Below, in pieces: positions 47,215 to 59,369 of a stretch of 64,000 nt of DNA (the first letter of the stretch is position 1; every line of letters starts with the position of its first letter). The DNA comes from Mytilus californianus (lineage: Eukaryota > Mollusca > Bivalvia > Mytilida > Mytilidae), in assembly GCF_021869535.1 (NCBI RefSeq), contig NW_026262581.1, forward strand, positions 115,844,771 to 115,908,770, in the 5' to 3' direction. Made by a program: the position numbers and the translations under genes. A model generated the notes under the pieces. It worked only from the letters and a program-made list of their open reading frames with translations, was not told where the DNA came from and searched no databases.

Positions 47215-48129
47215 TTGTATCAACAGAACAATAAAAAAAAATTCAGCAATTTTTCCATTTGTAAAGGTGCAAAAATCTAAAATTCAAACTTGATCTGTAT
47301 TTTGTGGTAATAAGTATTGTGTATAATTTTCATAACATTTGGTTGAGGCAAACTAAAGTTAGGGAACGGAAACGATAAATTAGGCAGTTTTTCCATTTGT
47401 AAAGGGGTATAACTCTAGAACGGTTAAAGTGACGCCACCAAATTTCAAGCTTGATCTGTGTTTTGTGGTAATAAGCATTGTGTATAAGTTTCATAACATT
47501 TGGTTGAGGCAAACTAAAGTTAGAGAACGGAAACGAAAAATTCAGCATTTTTTTCCATTTGTAAAGGGGCATAACTCCAGAGCGGTTAAAGTGACGCCAC
47601 CAAAATTAAAATTTGATCTGTGTTTTGTGGTAATAAGCATTGTGTATAAGTTTCATAACATTTGGTTGTGGCAAACTAAAGTGAGAGAACGGAAACGAAA
47701 AATTCAGCATTTTTTTCCATTTGTAAAGGGGCATAACTCCAGAGCGGTTAAAGTGACGCCACTTAAATTAAAATTTTATCTGTGTTTTCTAGTAATAAGC
47801 ATTGTGTATAAGTTTCATAACATTTGGTTGAGGCAAACTAAAGTTAGAGAACGGAAACGAAGAATTCAGCATGTTTTTCCATTTGTAAAGGGGCATAACT
47901 CCAGAGCGGTTAAAGTGACGCCACCAAAATTCAAACTTAATTTGTGTTTTGTGGTAATAAGCATTATGTATAAGTTTCAGAACATTTGGTTGAGGAAAAC
48001 TAAAGTTAGAGAACGGAAACCAACTTTGGAACGTACGTACGTACGTACGGACGGACGACGGACGGACGGAAGTACGGACGGACAAGGGTAAAACTTAATG
48101 CCCCCTCCGCTACGGCGGGGGCATAAAAA
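47215..48129 (+). mobile_element. Pearl-like element, family P2, copy 3 (5'-truncated)
   Basis: Five modules of about 162 bp, then (ACGT)n and (ACGG)n, then TGCCCCCTCCGCTACGGCGG and GGGCATAAAAA. The module length is divisible by three here, which keeps a 220-codon plus-strand frame open at 47429-48091; repeats elsewhere break it, so it is not a gene. Confidence 0.75.
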
Positions 48130-48204
48130 AACTGTATAAACAATACATATTTAGTTATGTGATGATTTATTAAAATCAACATTAGTACCGATAAAACAAT
48201 ATCA

Positions 48205-48680
48205 AAAGATCTTTCTAAAATGTTGAATTCCAGAGCTTGCACTTCCTATCATGATTTCCTTGATAGAGGGTTGCTGCTCACAAGGAAGATATTAAACCAA
48301 GAGTTCCAAGTGGTGAAGTTGAAATCATTCCTTCGAAATTTTTACGAGTTGGTTGACCGATATGGAATATCGGTGTCACAGATGAAGACGGATATCTTCC
48401 AATTGTCGTAATCACAATCCCGTCCTCTTTTCCTCGAATGTGACATACTGAGTTAGACGTACCACCGGGTTTGTACTTACCTTAGTAACAGGACGGGTCC
48501 AACATGTGGCGCAAAGGTTCGGCTTACCCTTCTGGAGCACCTGAGATCACCCCCGGTTTTATGGTGAGTTTCGTGTTGCTCAGTCTTTATTTTTCTATGT
48601 TGTGTTTTGTATATATATACTGTTGTTTGTCTTTTGGTCGTTTTATTTTGTTATGGGGATGTCACTTTGTTTTCGACTTG
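48205..48680 (+). pseudogene. 3' end of a retrotransposon: reverse-transcriptase ORF tail plus 3' UTR
   Basis: The frame ending at 48411 reads NSRACTSYHDFLDRGLLLTR then KILNQEFQVVKLKSFLRNFY and ELVDRYGISVSQM. I recall RACxSYxDFLDRGLLLTRKL...VDRYGISVSQM as the recurrent C-terminus of reverse-transcriptase ORFs of a retroelement class abundant in bivalves. Four or so residues (GRHH in typical copies) are missing before ELVDRY. The following GC-richer tail with GAGCACCTGAGATCACCCCC is the usual 3' UTR. The 5' part is absent, so it is a dead fragment. Confidence 0.7.
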
Positions 48681-49052
48681 TGAGCTTGAAAGAAAAAGTT
48701 TTTTCAAAGAATAAATAAGTTTACATGGGTCATATATAAAACCAATTTTCAAACTCCGTACTTCACCGTTAAACAATAGGATTTAGTATTCCATGTGTAC
48801 AAAGAATTCAACAGGTACTATTAGTACAACCAAACTTCCAAACTTAATCTTTGTATCTATCAAGGATTTATATAGTAAGATACTTTATAAATCCTTGTAT
48901 CTATGAAAGAATTAAGTAAACAGTTTATTAATAGTAATCTGTGGTAACGAAACCCCTGTCTTATTATTTACCAGTTATGCATAGATCGCGTTCATTGAAA
49001 AACAGTCACAGACTTAACGAACGAGTTGTTCAATATACACACCATATAATTA

Positions 49053-49788
49053 ATAAACAGCTGCGCAATGAGCGCATGATACGCCCGTAGCATTTTTTAA
49101 AGAATAAATTTCAATAACTTCTCAATGTCATATCAGAAATTTGTGAAAAACTAAAGGGAGGTTATCTTAATTGATATAAACCAGTCACCAAAGTTTAATG
49201 AAAACTGCTCAAAGCACTTTAAAGGTATTGTCCGAAAACTGGAAAATCACCCCTTTTTATGAATAAAATCCCATAACTCGGAAGGGTAAAATCTAAAATT
49301 TATAGAAATTGAAAGGGAGCTTACATCAATAGACATAAACAATTTTCCAAAGTTTCATGAGAACTGCTGAAAGCATTTTTGAGTTATTGTCCGAAAACAG
49401 GAAAATCCCCCTTTTTTATGAATAAAACTCCATAACTCGGAAACGTAAAATCTAAAGTTTATAAAAATCAAAAGGGAGCTCATGTCAATAGAGATAAACA
49501 ATTGACCAAAGTTTCTTGCAAATCGGTGAAAGCATTTTTGAGTTATTGTCCGAAAACTGGAAAATCCTCCTTTTTTTAATGAATAAAACCCCATAACTCA
49601 GAAAAAGAAAATCTAAAATTTATAAAAAACGAAAGGGAGCTCACGTCAATAGATATGAACAATTCACTAAAGTTTTATGCAAACTGGTTGAAGAGTTTTT
49701 GAGTTAATGTCCGAAATGTTGACGACGGACGGACGGACAGACGGACAACGGTATACCATAATACGTCCCGTAAACGGGGGTATAAAAA
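49053..49788 (+). mobile_element. Pearl-like element, family P6
   Basis: Starts GCTGCGCAATGAGCGCATGA and ATACGCCCGT; ends GACGGACGGACGGACAGACG and ACGTCCCGTAAACGGGGGTAT. Four modules of about 125 bp with GAGTTATTGTCCGAAAAC. Only copy in the window. Confidence 0.7.
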
Positions 49789-50264
49789 TGGGACGAAAGG
49801 AACATCAACGTATTGTCAACCCTTTTATCAATTTTCTAAAGTATATTCTATAAATTTTTCCCTATTTTCAGTTAAGAACATTCAATTTTGTAGGCCTTGT
49901 AATGCATGCTTTTCCTATCAAATGCAAAGAAAACTTCAAGTTAACATTTAAAATAAATGGTTATTATAATTATGTATTTTCAGTGTGAATAAAAGTTGGT
50001 TTACAACATATATTGTCACTATATCTACGCCCTATATTTAACACAACCCAGGTGGCCATTTACCCTGTGACATAGACAACTGCGGGATCAAAAAATAACG
50101 AAAGTTCGCAACCGAGTGTCATTTCCTAAAAGTACGAGTTGGGTACCTTGTTTTATAGGGGGAACAAATTTCAGAGGCAAATGCCTGGTGCAAGTGTAAA
50201 ATTGTTATCTGTTTTAAATCTATGTACTATGTAAATTTCATGTGTTGGGATGTGGAAGGTCAAA

Positions 50265-50545
50265 AGTAATGTCGGTTTGATGCAAGGAGAATCTGCACCT
50301 CCTTTTCTGTATTCATCCTATGTAAATTAATGACATGGAAATTGAGCTTACAAGTTAGACTGTCAGTCCAAATTAATTGAAGATGCTAAATTATAGTATT
50401 TGGTTATGTATGCAGATGATACAGTGAAAGCGTTGATGGGTTAAAACAAAACTGAGTGTTAACATATTTCTAGAGACTATGATTTGAACATTAATAACTT
50501 GTCTAAAACCAAAATTGTTGTGTTTAAGAATGATTGCCACGTTGG
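50265..50545 (+). pseudogene. Non-LTR reverse-transcriptase relic
   Basis: In-frame fragments GLMQGESAPPFLYSSYVN, then after a stop MEIEL, and further on YADDT with later KTKIVVFKN, follow the order of a LINE reverse transcriptase (GVRQGE...LSP.LFS..VND, YADD, KTK). Stop codons and frameshifts make it dead. No flanking element ends recognised. Confidence 0.6.
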
Positions 50546-50562
50546 AGCAAACGAACTAGAGG

Positions 50563-51050
50563 CCCACCTGGTAAAACAGATGTGGTCTACTTTTGATGAC
50601 TTTTAAATGCACGGACTAGTTATTTTTTTGTCACATTGAATATTTCCGTAATTTGTACCTTTAACCTAGCAACGGTAGTATTAAGAAAATAACCTTAAAC
50701 TGCAGCAACAAAAAATCCCAACTTTTAAGATTAATAAATTCAGAACAGGTTGCCATTATTTTCTAAAATTCAGCGTAGATTTGCAATTAAATTTTCAACT
50801 TAGGTCCTTCAATTTTCAAATCAGGTTAACAGATTTTTTTAAGTTTCAAGGTAGATAGAGCTTGTCGTGCTGGACATTTTTACACTGTTGGTTTTCCTCT
50901 TATTGCTAAAGTTTCGAAATATTGGCCAAAAACTGCAGTTTGAACCCTTTGTTCTAGTTTTAGCTACAGTGACTAGATTGATTAGAGTAGAAGATTTGCA
51001 AAGAAAAGTTTATGGACGACAGACAAAGGATGACCGAATGAGGACACACA
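50563..51050 (+). mobile_element. Degenerate P4 element
   Basis: Begins CTAGAGGCCCACCTGG and contains GATAGAGCTTGTCGTGCTGG and GGCCAAAAACTGCAGTTTGA, diverged P4 modules; ends in GGACGACAGACAAAGGATGA. Confidence 0.5.
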
Positions 51051-51239
51051 GTGATGTCTTTTTTATAGTTATATAGACTATCCAGATACTTTACAATATC
51101 ATCGACAAAACTGACAACTATTAATATGAGCCGCATATATTTGTAAATATATATTAGTTTCACACCCGGCTTAAAGAGTGAAACCAGAAGGTTTTATAAT
51201 AGTTGTTCTCAAACATCACCGAAGACACTATTAGTCGAC

Positions 51240-52150
51240 AAATTCGTAAGGTGTTCTGCGAAACACTGTGTTTCGCCTGCGATTCCTGCTGTCATTGTAA
51301 AAGTGTTATTGTTGACTTTAAAAGTGAGTCCATTTATCAGTAATTTAGAATTTAAAAAAAATTTCTTTAGATGCTATTTCTTGGTCTTGAAGATTAGCTT
51401 CTGTCCAAGTTTCATAACAATCCATGATGGTTAACAAATCTATCTTGTAAAAAGATTTAATCCCAGACTGTCTGTAAATGTTAACTGTAAAAGACGAAGT
51501 CCATCTATCAGAAAAATACTGAAAATGAAAGCAAAATATTTTCAATAGTTTGTTTCAGACAATATATCATAATCATAAAAAAAGCTTCTCCAAAAGTTTC
51601 ATAATATTCTACATGTATGAAGGTTTGAAAAAGTAATTGATGTGTAACAAACTTTAACCCCAGACTGTATCTACTTGTTAACTGTAAAAAAATCCAAGTC
51701 TTTTTATCAGTTAAATACAGAAAAATGAAAAATAAATATTTTCAAAATATCACTCTGGATACTGTATTTTGGTAATTAACAAGTTTCTGTCCAAATTTTA
51801 TAAAATTCCATGAAGGTTTGACAAAGTTATTGGTGACTGAAAAACTTTAATCTCAGGCTAAATCTGAATATATTAATGTTAACTGTAAAAAAAAACAAAC
51901 TAAGTCCATTTATGAGTAAAATACAGAAAAATGAAAATAAATATTTTCAAAATTTAGCTCTAAATACTGTATTTTTGTAAACAAGCTTCTGTCCAAATTT
52001 CATAAAATTCCATGAAGGTTTGAAAAGTTATTGATGTCCAAAAAAACTTTAACCACAGACTGAACTTAAATGTTGATGCCACCGAAGCCGGAATCTAGGA
52101 TCGCTGTATCTCACTTTCGTGACATAAATATCGCAGACTCAACAAAAAGC
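51240..52150 (+). mobile_element. Pearl-like element, family P7, copy 1
   Basis: Starts TTCGTAAGGTGTTCTGCGAA and TTTCGCCTGCGA; ends GATCGCTGTATCTCACTTTC and ATATCGCAGACTCAACAAAAAG. Modules of about 180 bp carry AAGCTTCTGTCCAAATTTCA. Confidence 0.65.
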
Positions 52151-52554
52151 TCATCTGTGGAGTAAAACTGGTGCGGTTTAATGTTATTGTTTCTGCTTTT
52201 TATGGACTTGTTCCAGTTGATGTATTTTTCATTATACAACATATGGTCCAGATATGCAAAGAGGGGAAGGTGTGCGATCTTTAAAAACTGGTTAAACCCC
52301 ACGATTATTTGTGTTTGTCCAAGTTAGACTATCTAGATCAAAGAATCAGGTGTTGGTAGTTGGTACAATCCATTGTACTGTCTAAATTTTTGGTAATTCA
52401 TGTTATCCTTTGTATGTGTAATACATGTACAACAATATGCCATGCTATTGTCACTCAAAAACCCATTTTTTAAAGGCATCTTCCTTGTAAACTCACAACA
52501 TCTTTAAAAACTATCATCCTGAAATTTCTTTATTGAATGTATGATTTGATGAAG

Positions 52555-54010
52555 ATTTCTTACCAACTGATCCAGATTGCAATATAATTAGACAAGGTTG
52601 GTAAGAACATACCAGCCCAGCAACTGATCCAAACCTCGATACATCTAGAAAGGATGGCAAGGAATACCAGCCCAGTATCTGATCCTAACCTCTATATACC
52701 AAGAAAGGATGGCAAGGACATACCAGCCCATTAACTGACCAAGACCTCAATATACCTAGAAAGGTGGAGATTGGCAAGGACATAACAGCCCAACAACTGT
52801 CCAGACCTCAATATAACTAGAAAGGTTGGCAAGGTCATACCAGCCCAACAACTAATCCAGCCCTCATAAACCTAGAAAGGTTGGCAAGGATATACCAGAC
52901 TGGCAACTGCTTAACACATCAATATACCCAAAAAGGTTGGCAAGGACATACCAGCCCAGCAACTGATCCAGACCGCAATATCCCTAGAAAAGTTGGCAAG
53001 GACATACTAGTCTAGTAACTGATCCAAGCCTCAATATAACTAAAATATTCGTAAGGGTTCCGCGGAACCCAGTGTCTCGCCTACTTTTGCTGTTAGTTGC
53101 ATGCTCAACAAAAATGGGGAAAAAATTATAAAAATTTTCCTCCAGATACTATCTTTTGATTGTAAGAAGCTTCTATCCAAGTTTGGTAAAAATCCAGGAT
53201 GGTTTATGAATCTAATAAGTGTTTTAAAAACTTTAACTGCAGACTATATGTAATGTTAACTAAAAGAAAAACTAAGTCCATTTATAAGTAATATACGGAA
53301 AAACAGGAATTTTTTTTTTACCAAATTTCCTTCTAGATACTAGCTTTTGATCATAAACAAGCTTCTGTCCAAGTTTGGTACAAACCCAGGATAGTTTAAG
53401 AAAGTTATTAAAATTTTAAAAACTTTAACCACAGAGTGAATGTAATGTTAACTGGCAGAAAAACTAAATCCATTTTAAGTAAAATACGGATAAACAGTAT
53501 TTTTTTTTTACAAAATTTACTTCTGGATACTATCTTATGATCATAAACAAGCTTCTGTCCAAGTTTGGTAGAAATCCAGGTTAGTTTAAGAAAGTTATTA
53601 AAATTTCAAAAACTTTAACCACAGAGTGAATGTAATGTTGACTGGCAGAAAAACTAAGTCCATTTTTAAGTAAAATATGGATAAACAGGTTTTTTTTTAC
53701 AAAATTACTCTGGATACTATCTTATGATCATAAACAAGCGTCTGTCCAAGTTTGGTAGAAATCCAGGATAGTTTAAGAAAGTTATTAAAATTCCAAAAAC
53801 TTTAACCACAGAGTGAATATTTGTGGATGCCGCCAACCACAACGACGACGGAATGTAGGATCGCTATGTCTCGCTTTTGCGACAAAAGTCGCAGGCTCGA
53901 CAAAAAGGATGACAAGGGCAACTGATCCAGAATTCAATTAAACTACAAAAGTTGGCAAGGTTCATTCAATCTTGTTAATTGATCCTGAACTCTTCTAAAA
54001 TGGAAAGGAT
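52555..54010 (+). repeat. 58-bp minisatellite, interrupted
   Basis: About nine diverged units of GGTTGGCAAGGACATACCAG plus CCCAGCAACTGATCCAGACC. A P7 element (53044-53910) splits the array; units resume at 53911. Confidence 0.8.
53044..53910 (+). mobile_element. Pearl-like element, family P7, copy 2
   Basis: Starts ATTCGTAAGGGTTCCGCGGA and TCTCGCCTACTTTTGC; ends GCGACAAAAGTCGCAGGCTC and GACAAAAAGG, with the internal palindrome GCGAC...GTCGC. Three modules of about 180 bp with CTTCTGTCCAAGTTTGGTAG. Confidence 0.7.
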
Positions 54011-55325
54011 AAACAAGTGCATTGACCCCATCAACAGAACCAGGGTTAACTGAAAAGTAAGACAGAAGAAAGCAAAAACAAGGAAAAACAAGTCATTGAT
54101 ATTGTAAATGATCTATGTTTCCTTTGTTAACAAAAACTCTGTAAAGACTTTTTTTCCCGTTTAAAAAAACCTTTTATTAAAAATATCACAAAAAATACAT
54201 TATTATATTTAACAATAATTTATTGTTATAGATTTTCAATAGAACTGATTTCCTCATTGGGAGGAAAATTATCTTTAAATCACTTTAAAAAAATGTGATT
54301 TTCCAAAATCAGCAACAATAATCTGTTGTATGTTGAAATTCTACATTAAGCAATTAAAGTCTCACAGTAGCCTATATCTCTCACCTGACAATCATCATGA
54401 ATTTGACATCAGTAGGGGCAGATCCAGGGTTTGAGGAATGGGGACATATTTGTCCACAATGGTTACAACAGCAAGGGCAGCGAGGCCAATATTTTCTGGT
54501 GATCATCCAGAAACCTTTAATCTTTAATGTCAACATTTTCTATTCAATCATGGACACTTACTTTACAACAGTTAAATTGTAACTTTCACTTGACCTATAC
54601 TTAACTGTTCATAACAATGCCAAAAAAGTATGAAATTATTTGTTCTAGTTATATTCTGGTTAACATCCAATAATCATCAATATCAGCATTTTTGTTCAAT
54701 TAAGGGCTATAACTCTAACACATAAATGTTAAAACTTAGAACTTGACCTGTATTCACTGTATTCAATGGTTTATGGCACCTGAATTCAAAAGTATTTGGT
54801 CCCAAGGTACTTTTAAAATTATCATCCAAAACCAAGATATCAGGAGTCTACGATTTACCAAACAATATTTAGAAATTCATGAAGACTTCAATATTTAAAT
54901 TTATCTAGTTTTCATTATTCCAAATTTCTTCTATATAATAAAATGGCTATCTGCTTTGTTCATATTAATAAATCATAAATATTGATAAAGATTTGACCCA
55001 ATATTATATCACAAGATTGTCATATATCAATGGCTTATTCTTTAGACTTGTTCTTAAGGCCATCTACAACAAAACATCGCAGTTAACTTAAATAAAGCTT
55101 TAAATGGGTCAATGGTCTATGTTTGAGGGAATAAGGTTCACATCTTCTGAAAAGGAGTTGGAACAGATTAGTACATGTTATACACCATAAAAATATGAAT
55201 CAGCCATACACCTATCATTAGCCAACAAGCTAATACTATGACTGATTTATGTCCATATTATAAAGATATGCATTTAACATAAATGTTCTGTCAATTGTAT
55301 CTTTCTAGTCATACCTCATATGAAA
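54011..55325. other. Intergenic, nothing recognised
   Basis: AT-rich sequence between the minisatellite and a P2 element. A segment near 54412-54430 (AGGGGCAGATCCAGG) may be the end of a degraded MITE of the GGATCCAG type. No gene seen. Confidence 0.4.
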
Positions 55326-56078
55326 AAATAAATGGGGAATGTGTCCATGGGACACAGATGATGCCCCCACTTGCATATCTTATAAAGTTATAAAGGGACA
55401 TAATTGAAGAACGGTAAAAGTGACACTACCCAAATTTGTACTTGATCTGAGTTTTGTGGTAATAAGTATTGTGTATAAGTTTCATAACATTTGGTTGAGG
55501 CAAACTTAAGTTAGAGAACGGAAACGAAAAATTTAGCAATTTTTCCGTTTGTAAAGGGGCATAACTCTAGAACAGTAAAAGTGACACCACCAAAATTCAA
55601 ACTTGAGCTGTGTTTTGTGGTAATAAGCATTGTGTATAAGTTTCATAAAATTTGGTTGAGACAAACTAAAGTTAGAGAAGGGAAACGAAAAATTGAGCCA
55701 TTTGTAAAGGGACATAACTCTAGAACGGTTAAAGTGACGCCACCAAAATTCAAACTTGATCTGTGTTTTGTGGTAATAAGCATTGTGTATAAGCTTCATA
55801 ACATTTGGTTGAGGCAAACTGAAGTTAGAGAACGAAAAATTCAGCAATATTTCCATTTGTAAAGGGCATAACTCTAGAACGATTTAAGTGACGCCACCTA
55901 AATTCAAATTTAATCTGTGTTTTGTGGTAATAAGCATTGTGTATAAGTTTCATAACATTTGGTTGAGGCAAACTTAAGTTAGAGAACGGAAACCAACTTT
56001 GGGACATACGTTGTACGTACGTACGTACGAACAGACAGACAAGGGTAAAACTTAATGCCCCCACCGCTACAGAGGTTT
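55326..56078 (+). mobile_element. Pearl-like element, family P2, copy 4, 3' end damaged
   Basis: Starts GGGGAATGTGTCCATGGGAC; modules with TTTTGTGGTAATAAGCATTG; ends CTTAATGCCCCCACCGCTAC and AGAGG, so the right half of the terminal hairpin is missing. Confidence 0.75.
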
Positions 56079-56739
56079 AAAGTTTAAAGATCTGTTCATC
56101 AGAACTGGTCATAATTGGTTTGCTAATATGAAAAATCTTGACTCGATAATTAAAACAAAGAAGAAGTGCATAGCATAAATAACTTACAAGTTCAGCAACA
56201 TTTATTCTGCATTTAAATGGCTTTGATTTCTAACACCTATCTATATCTTAAACCTTATTATTGAAAAAAAACTTATTGAATACATACAATAAATGAGTTC
56301 AAATAATCTAAAAGAGCTATGTAATTTGGGTAACTTCACATTTTGTGCACAAAAATTAAGGTCTGGCATGAAATATGTTTCACAACACCTTTTGCTATTC
56401 TATGTATACTATGTGTATTTTATGTTGTATGTCACATAGTTGTTACGTCTTGGGAAATAAAGATCATTACTATTATATCACAATTCTATCATAGTAAAAC
56501 TGTGCATAAAAATAACAGGGCTTGAAAAATCCTACCTGGTAAATCATAATTACCGATAAATCTTTTACTATCTACAAGTATCTATAAAATAGGCACAATA
56601 GAAATATGTATTTCAACATGATATTTTTGTTGTTGTTGATAATTTATTGTTTAACTAGTGTATATACTGTGTACAAGTTCACCAGGTGTTACAATTTTAT
56701 AATTTAACCATTATTTACCATGAATAATTTGAAAATTAA

Positions 56740-56862
56740 CAGTGGTGGATCCAGGGGGGGGTTCTGGGGGTTGAAACCCCCCCCTTTTTTTGACAATCAA
56801 TGCTTTAGAATGGGGGCATATGGTTGGAACCCCCCTTTTAAAAATGGCTGGATCAGCCCCTG
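56740..56862. mobile_element. Short MITE, GGATCCAG type, with 5-bp duplication
   Basis: Ends CAGTGGTGGATCCAG and CTGGATCAGCCCCTG form imperfect inverted repeats; ATTAA occurs on both sides (56735-56739 and 56863-56867). G- and C-rich interior. Lies in the TMEM168 3' flank. Confidence 0.65.
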
Positions 56863-57282
56863 ATTAACATATTTTAACCTTACATTTAGCCTTATCCTCT
56901 TCGGCATATTCTGCAAATAAGGACACCGGATTGGGACAAATGTCATCAAAATATCTTTTGGTGATTGTTATAAACTTTGAATCAGTGTTATGCATATGAT
57001 TGAAGCATGCAGTCATATGGTTGTTATAAGCCAAATCAAAGACAGTGTGCCCAGTTTATCATATTATATTTTGAAGTTCACAAAAGTTTGACAAAATAAT
57101 GATGATCTTGTACCGAAATTCGATACCAATTATAATTTGTACACAATATATATACTTATGCACCTCCTTACTTATAATGAACAGAGTATTTTGTACATCA
57201 ACTTAAGAATTAATTAATTATGCAGTTCAAAATAATATTCTGTCTTCTTGCTGTTGTATTTTCAAAAACATGATTTGATGGT

Positions 57283-57288
57283 TTTAAT
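57283..57288 (-). promoter_or_regulatory. Possible polyadenylation signal ATTAAA for TMEM168
   Basis: TTTAAT on the plus strand, about 236 bp downstream of the TMEM168 stop. No AATAAA was found nearer on the minus strand. Weak, position-only evidence. Confidence 0.25.
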
Positions 57289-57523
57289 TCAATTCTGTCT
57301 TTTTAACTTATAATTTGTCATTTTACATTTTCTTTCTGTTAAGGATAACAGCACACACTGAAGATTTGTAACAATTACATTTCCCCTTCGAATTTCTGAG
57401 CAAAATAAATTTTTGAAATTGACAAAGGAAATGCTGATAGAAAATTGTTGATTTTTGAGAAACATTAATAAAGCATTAGAAACCAAACACTCTGAATGAC
57501 ATTATGGCACATATAAATCACAG

Positions 57524-58071
57524 CTATGATCTAATTAATTTAAAGCCATGTCCAGTATCAATTTGCTTTGGAGGAAGCCATTTCATTCGCTTCCTTTTCA
57601 AACACCTTGTTAGACAGTGACAACAGAAGCAAAGGCTTCCTGTACCTCCAATATTCACAGCTTTTATCAAAGGCTTCATACATCTTGGGAAGCTACTATC
57701 CCAATGATTATATATTTCATCTACTGTTGGTAAATGGAATGTGAAATCTGTCCAACATTTAGAAACTTTATATACTGCTTTCACTGTTCTCTCTTTCGCT
57801 GACCATCCAGGGAAAATTTCTGCCTCAGCATTAAAATGTACATAATCTTGTGTAAAAGTTCCAACTTGAGCACAGTTACCAAATTCTATGTCCTTGGATT
57901 TCTGGAATGTACAAGTTTGTATTGCAACATATTCTCCCCAAACTCTCTGAACATCTTTTGCCCACATATAGGAATGTGTTGTATCTAGAATCAAGATTAA
58001 TCTGGTACCACAACCTGAGTTTTTAGATGCCCACCATTCTAACAAAGTCTCTAGTTTCAAGCCACTATTAT
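57524..58071 (-). CDS. TMEM168: TMEM168 terminal exon
   Basis: Acceptor ttgttacAG at 58073-58072, phase 1 in, stop TAG at 57526-57524. It begins D/NSGLKLETLLEWWASK; the vertebrate protein has the same length here, ending LDTLIEWW. Further matches: TRLILILDTTHSYMW, ERTVKAVYKVSKCWTDFTFH, LPTVDEIYNHW and the end DTGHGFKLIRS (vertebrate DTGQGFKLVKS). A Cys-rich patch (CFCCHCLTRCLKRKRMKW) near the end corresponds to the vertebrate CKTCFRCLKR segment. The strand LILILDTTHS sits where caspase-like folds place the catalytic Cys; Thr/His occur instead. Confidence 0.95.
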
Positions 58072-58439
58072 CTGTAACAAATTTATAATAAGATATGTTT
58101 TAAATCATAAACAATTTCCATATCTTAAGATGTTTTATGATAAGTGATTGCAAAAGCAATATTTTAATAAATGTATGCTATCAATTCAGTGATTACCACA
58201 CTTTAAAAGTTCACACATTGAACAGAACCTCAACAAATCTACATTGTATACACTTGACAAAAATTCTAGTTGGAAATTTAAGATGATTATCATTTTTAAA
58301 AGTTGAACCTCCTAAAAAAATGTTTAATAGCCATAAGTGATATCCTTAAGTAAGACACTTGTACCCTTAAGTAATCTGATTATAATAAAGAAATTACAAA
58401 TTTTAGGAAATCTCAATAAATCACAGGATAATCTATAAT

Positions 58440-59205
58440 AAACTGTTGACACAGAGATATCTCTCACGTTTTGTAATTTTGATAGTATAATCATACAGGT
58501 AAATGTTGAAATTAAAATTTAGACATGTTAACTATGCAAATCATTCAAAGTCAATGCACCATGACTGGAGATGCAAAGCCAAATAACCTCAATGGAAATG
58601 AGAAATGCCAATGCTTATAAAACTGCATACCAAATACCATTGACTTATAATTATCATGAGTGGTTCCTTTTAAACTAACCTTAACACAAACTTTGACTTG
58701 TAAACTATGTAAAAGTTTCAAAGTCAATAAACCCTGAGAGGGTAGGGCCATATAATCTCTATTGAAATGAGACTTGCAAATGCCAATATATCTGCATACC
58801 ATGCAAACTATCATTGACTTAACATTAGTGGTTCATCTTAAACTTAAACTAATCACAAACTTTAACATGTAAACTATCCAAAGCATTCAGTCAATAGACC
58901 ATGACTGGGAGGGGTGTGTGACCTACCAATAAAGATTCCTCATAAACTACCTAATCACAAACTAATACATGTACATGTAAACTAAGCAAAAGTTTCAATG
59001 TCAATAGACCATTACTGAGGGGGCAGTGCCATATAATCTCCATGGAAATGACATGCGCCAATGCTTATACACCTTCACACCAAATATCACTGTCCTACCA
59101 CTAGTGGTTCCCCATAAATTGACCTAATCACAAAATAAATATTGTTGATGACACCGCCGACACTGGAAACAGCACTTCTAAGTCTCACTTTTCTACTTTG
59201 AGATG
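58440..59205 (+). mobile_element. Pearl-like element, family P5, copy 3
   Basis: Starts CACAGAGATATCTCTCACG and ends ACACCGCCGACACTGGAAAC then CTAAGTCTCACTTTTC. Modules with AAGTTTCAAAGTCAATA. In the TMEM168 intron. Confidence 0.65.
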
Positions 59206-59369
59206 TTAGGATTTAATTTAGATCTGTACCTATTTATTGTAATCATATTTTTTCTATAATATCAGGACTTTCATTAAAAACAATAAAAAAAAACAACATT
59301 TAAATATAATTAATTTTTCACATTTTCCCTTTTTCATGTTTAATTTCTGTATTTTACTTTGTCGTGTTC

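Noticed and set aside
47429..48091. 220-codon plus-strand open frame with repeated TPPKFKLDLCFVVISIVYKF units
   Set aside because: It is the tandem core of a P2 element whose module is 162 bp, divisible by three. The same modules in other copies are interrupted by stops, and no start context or homology supports a protein.
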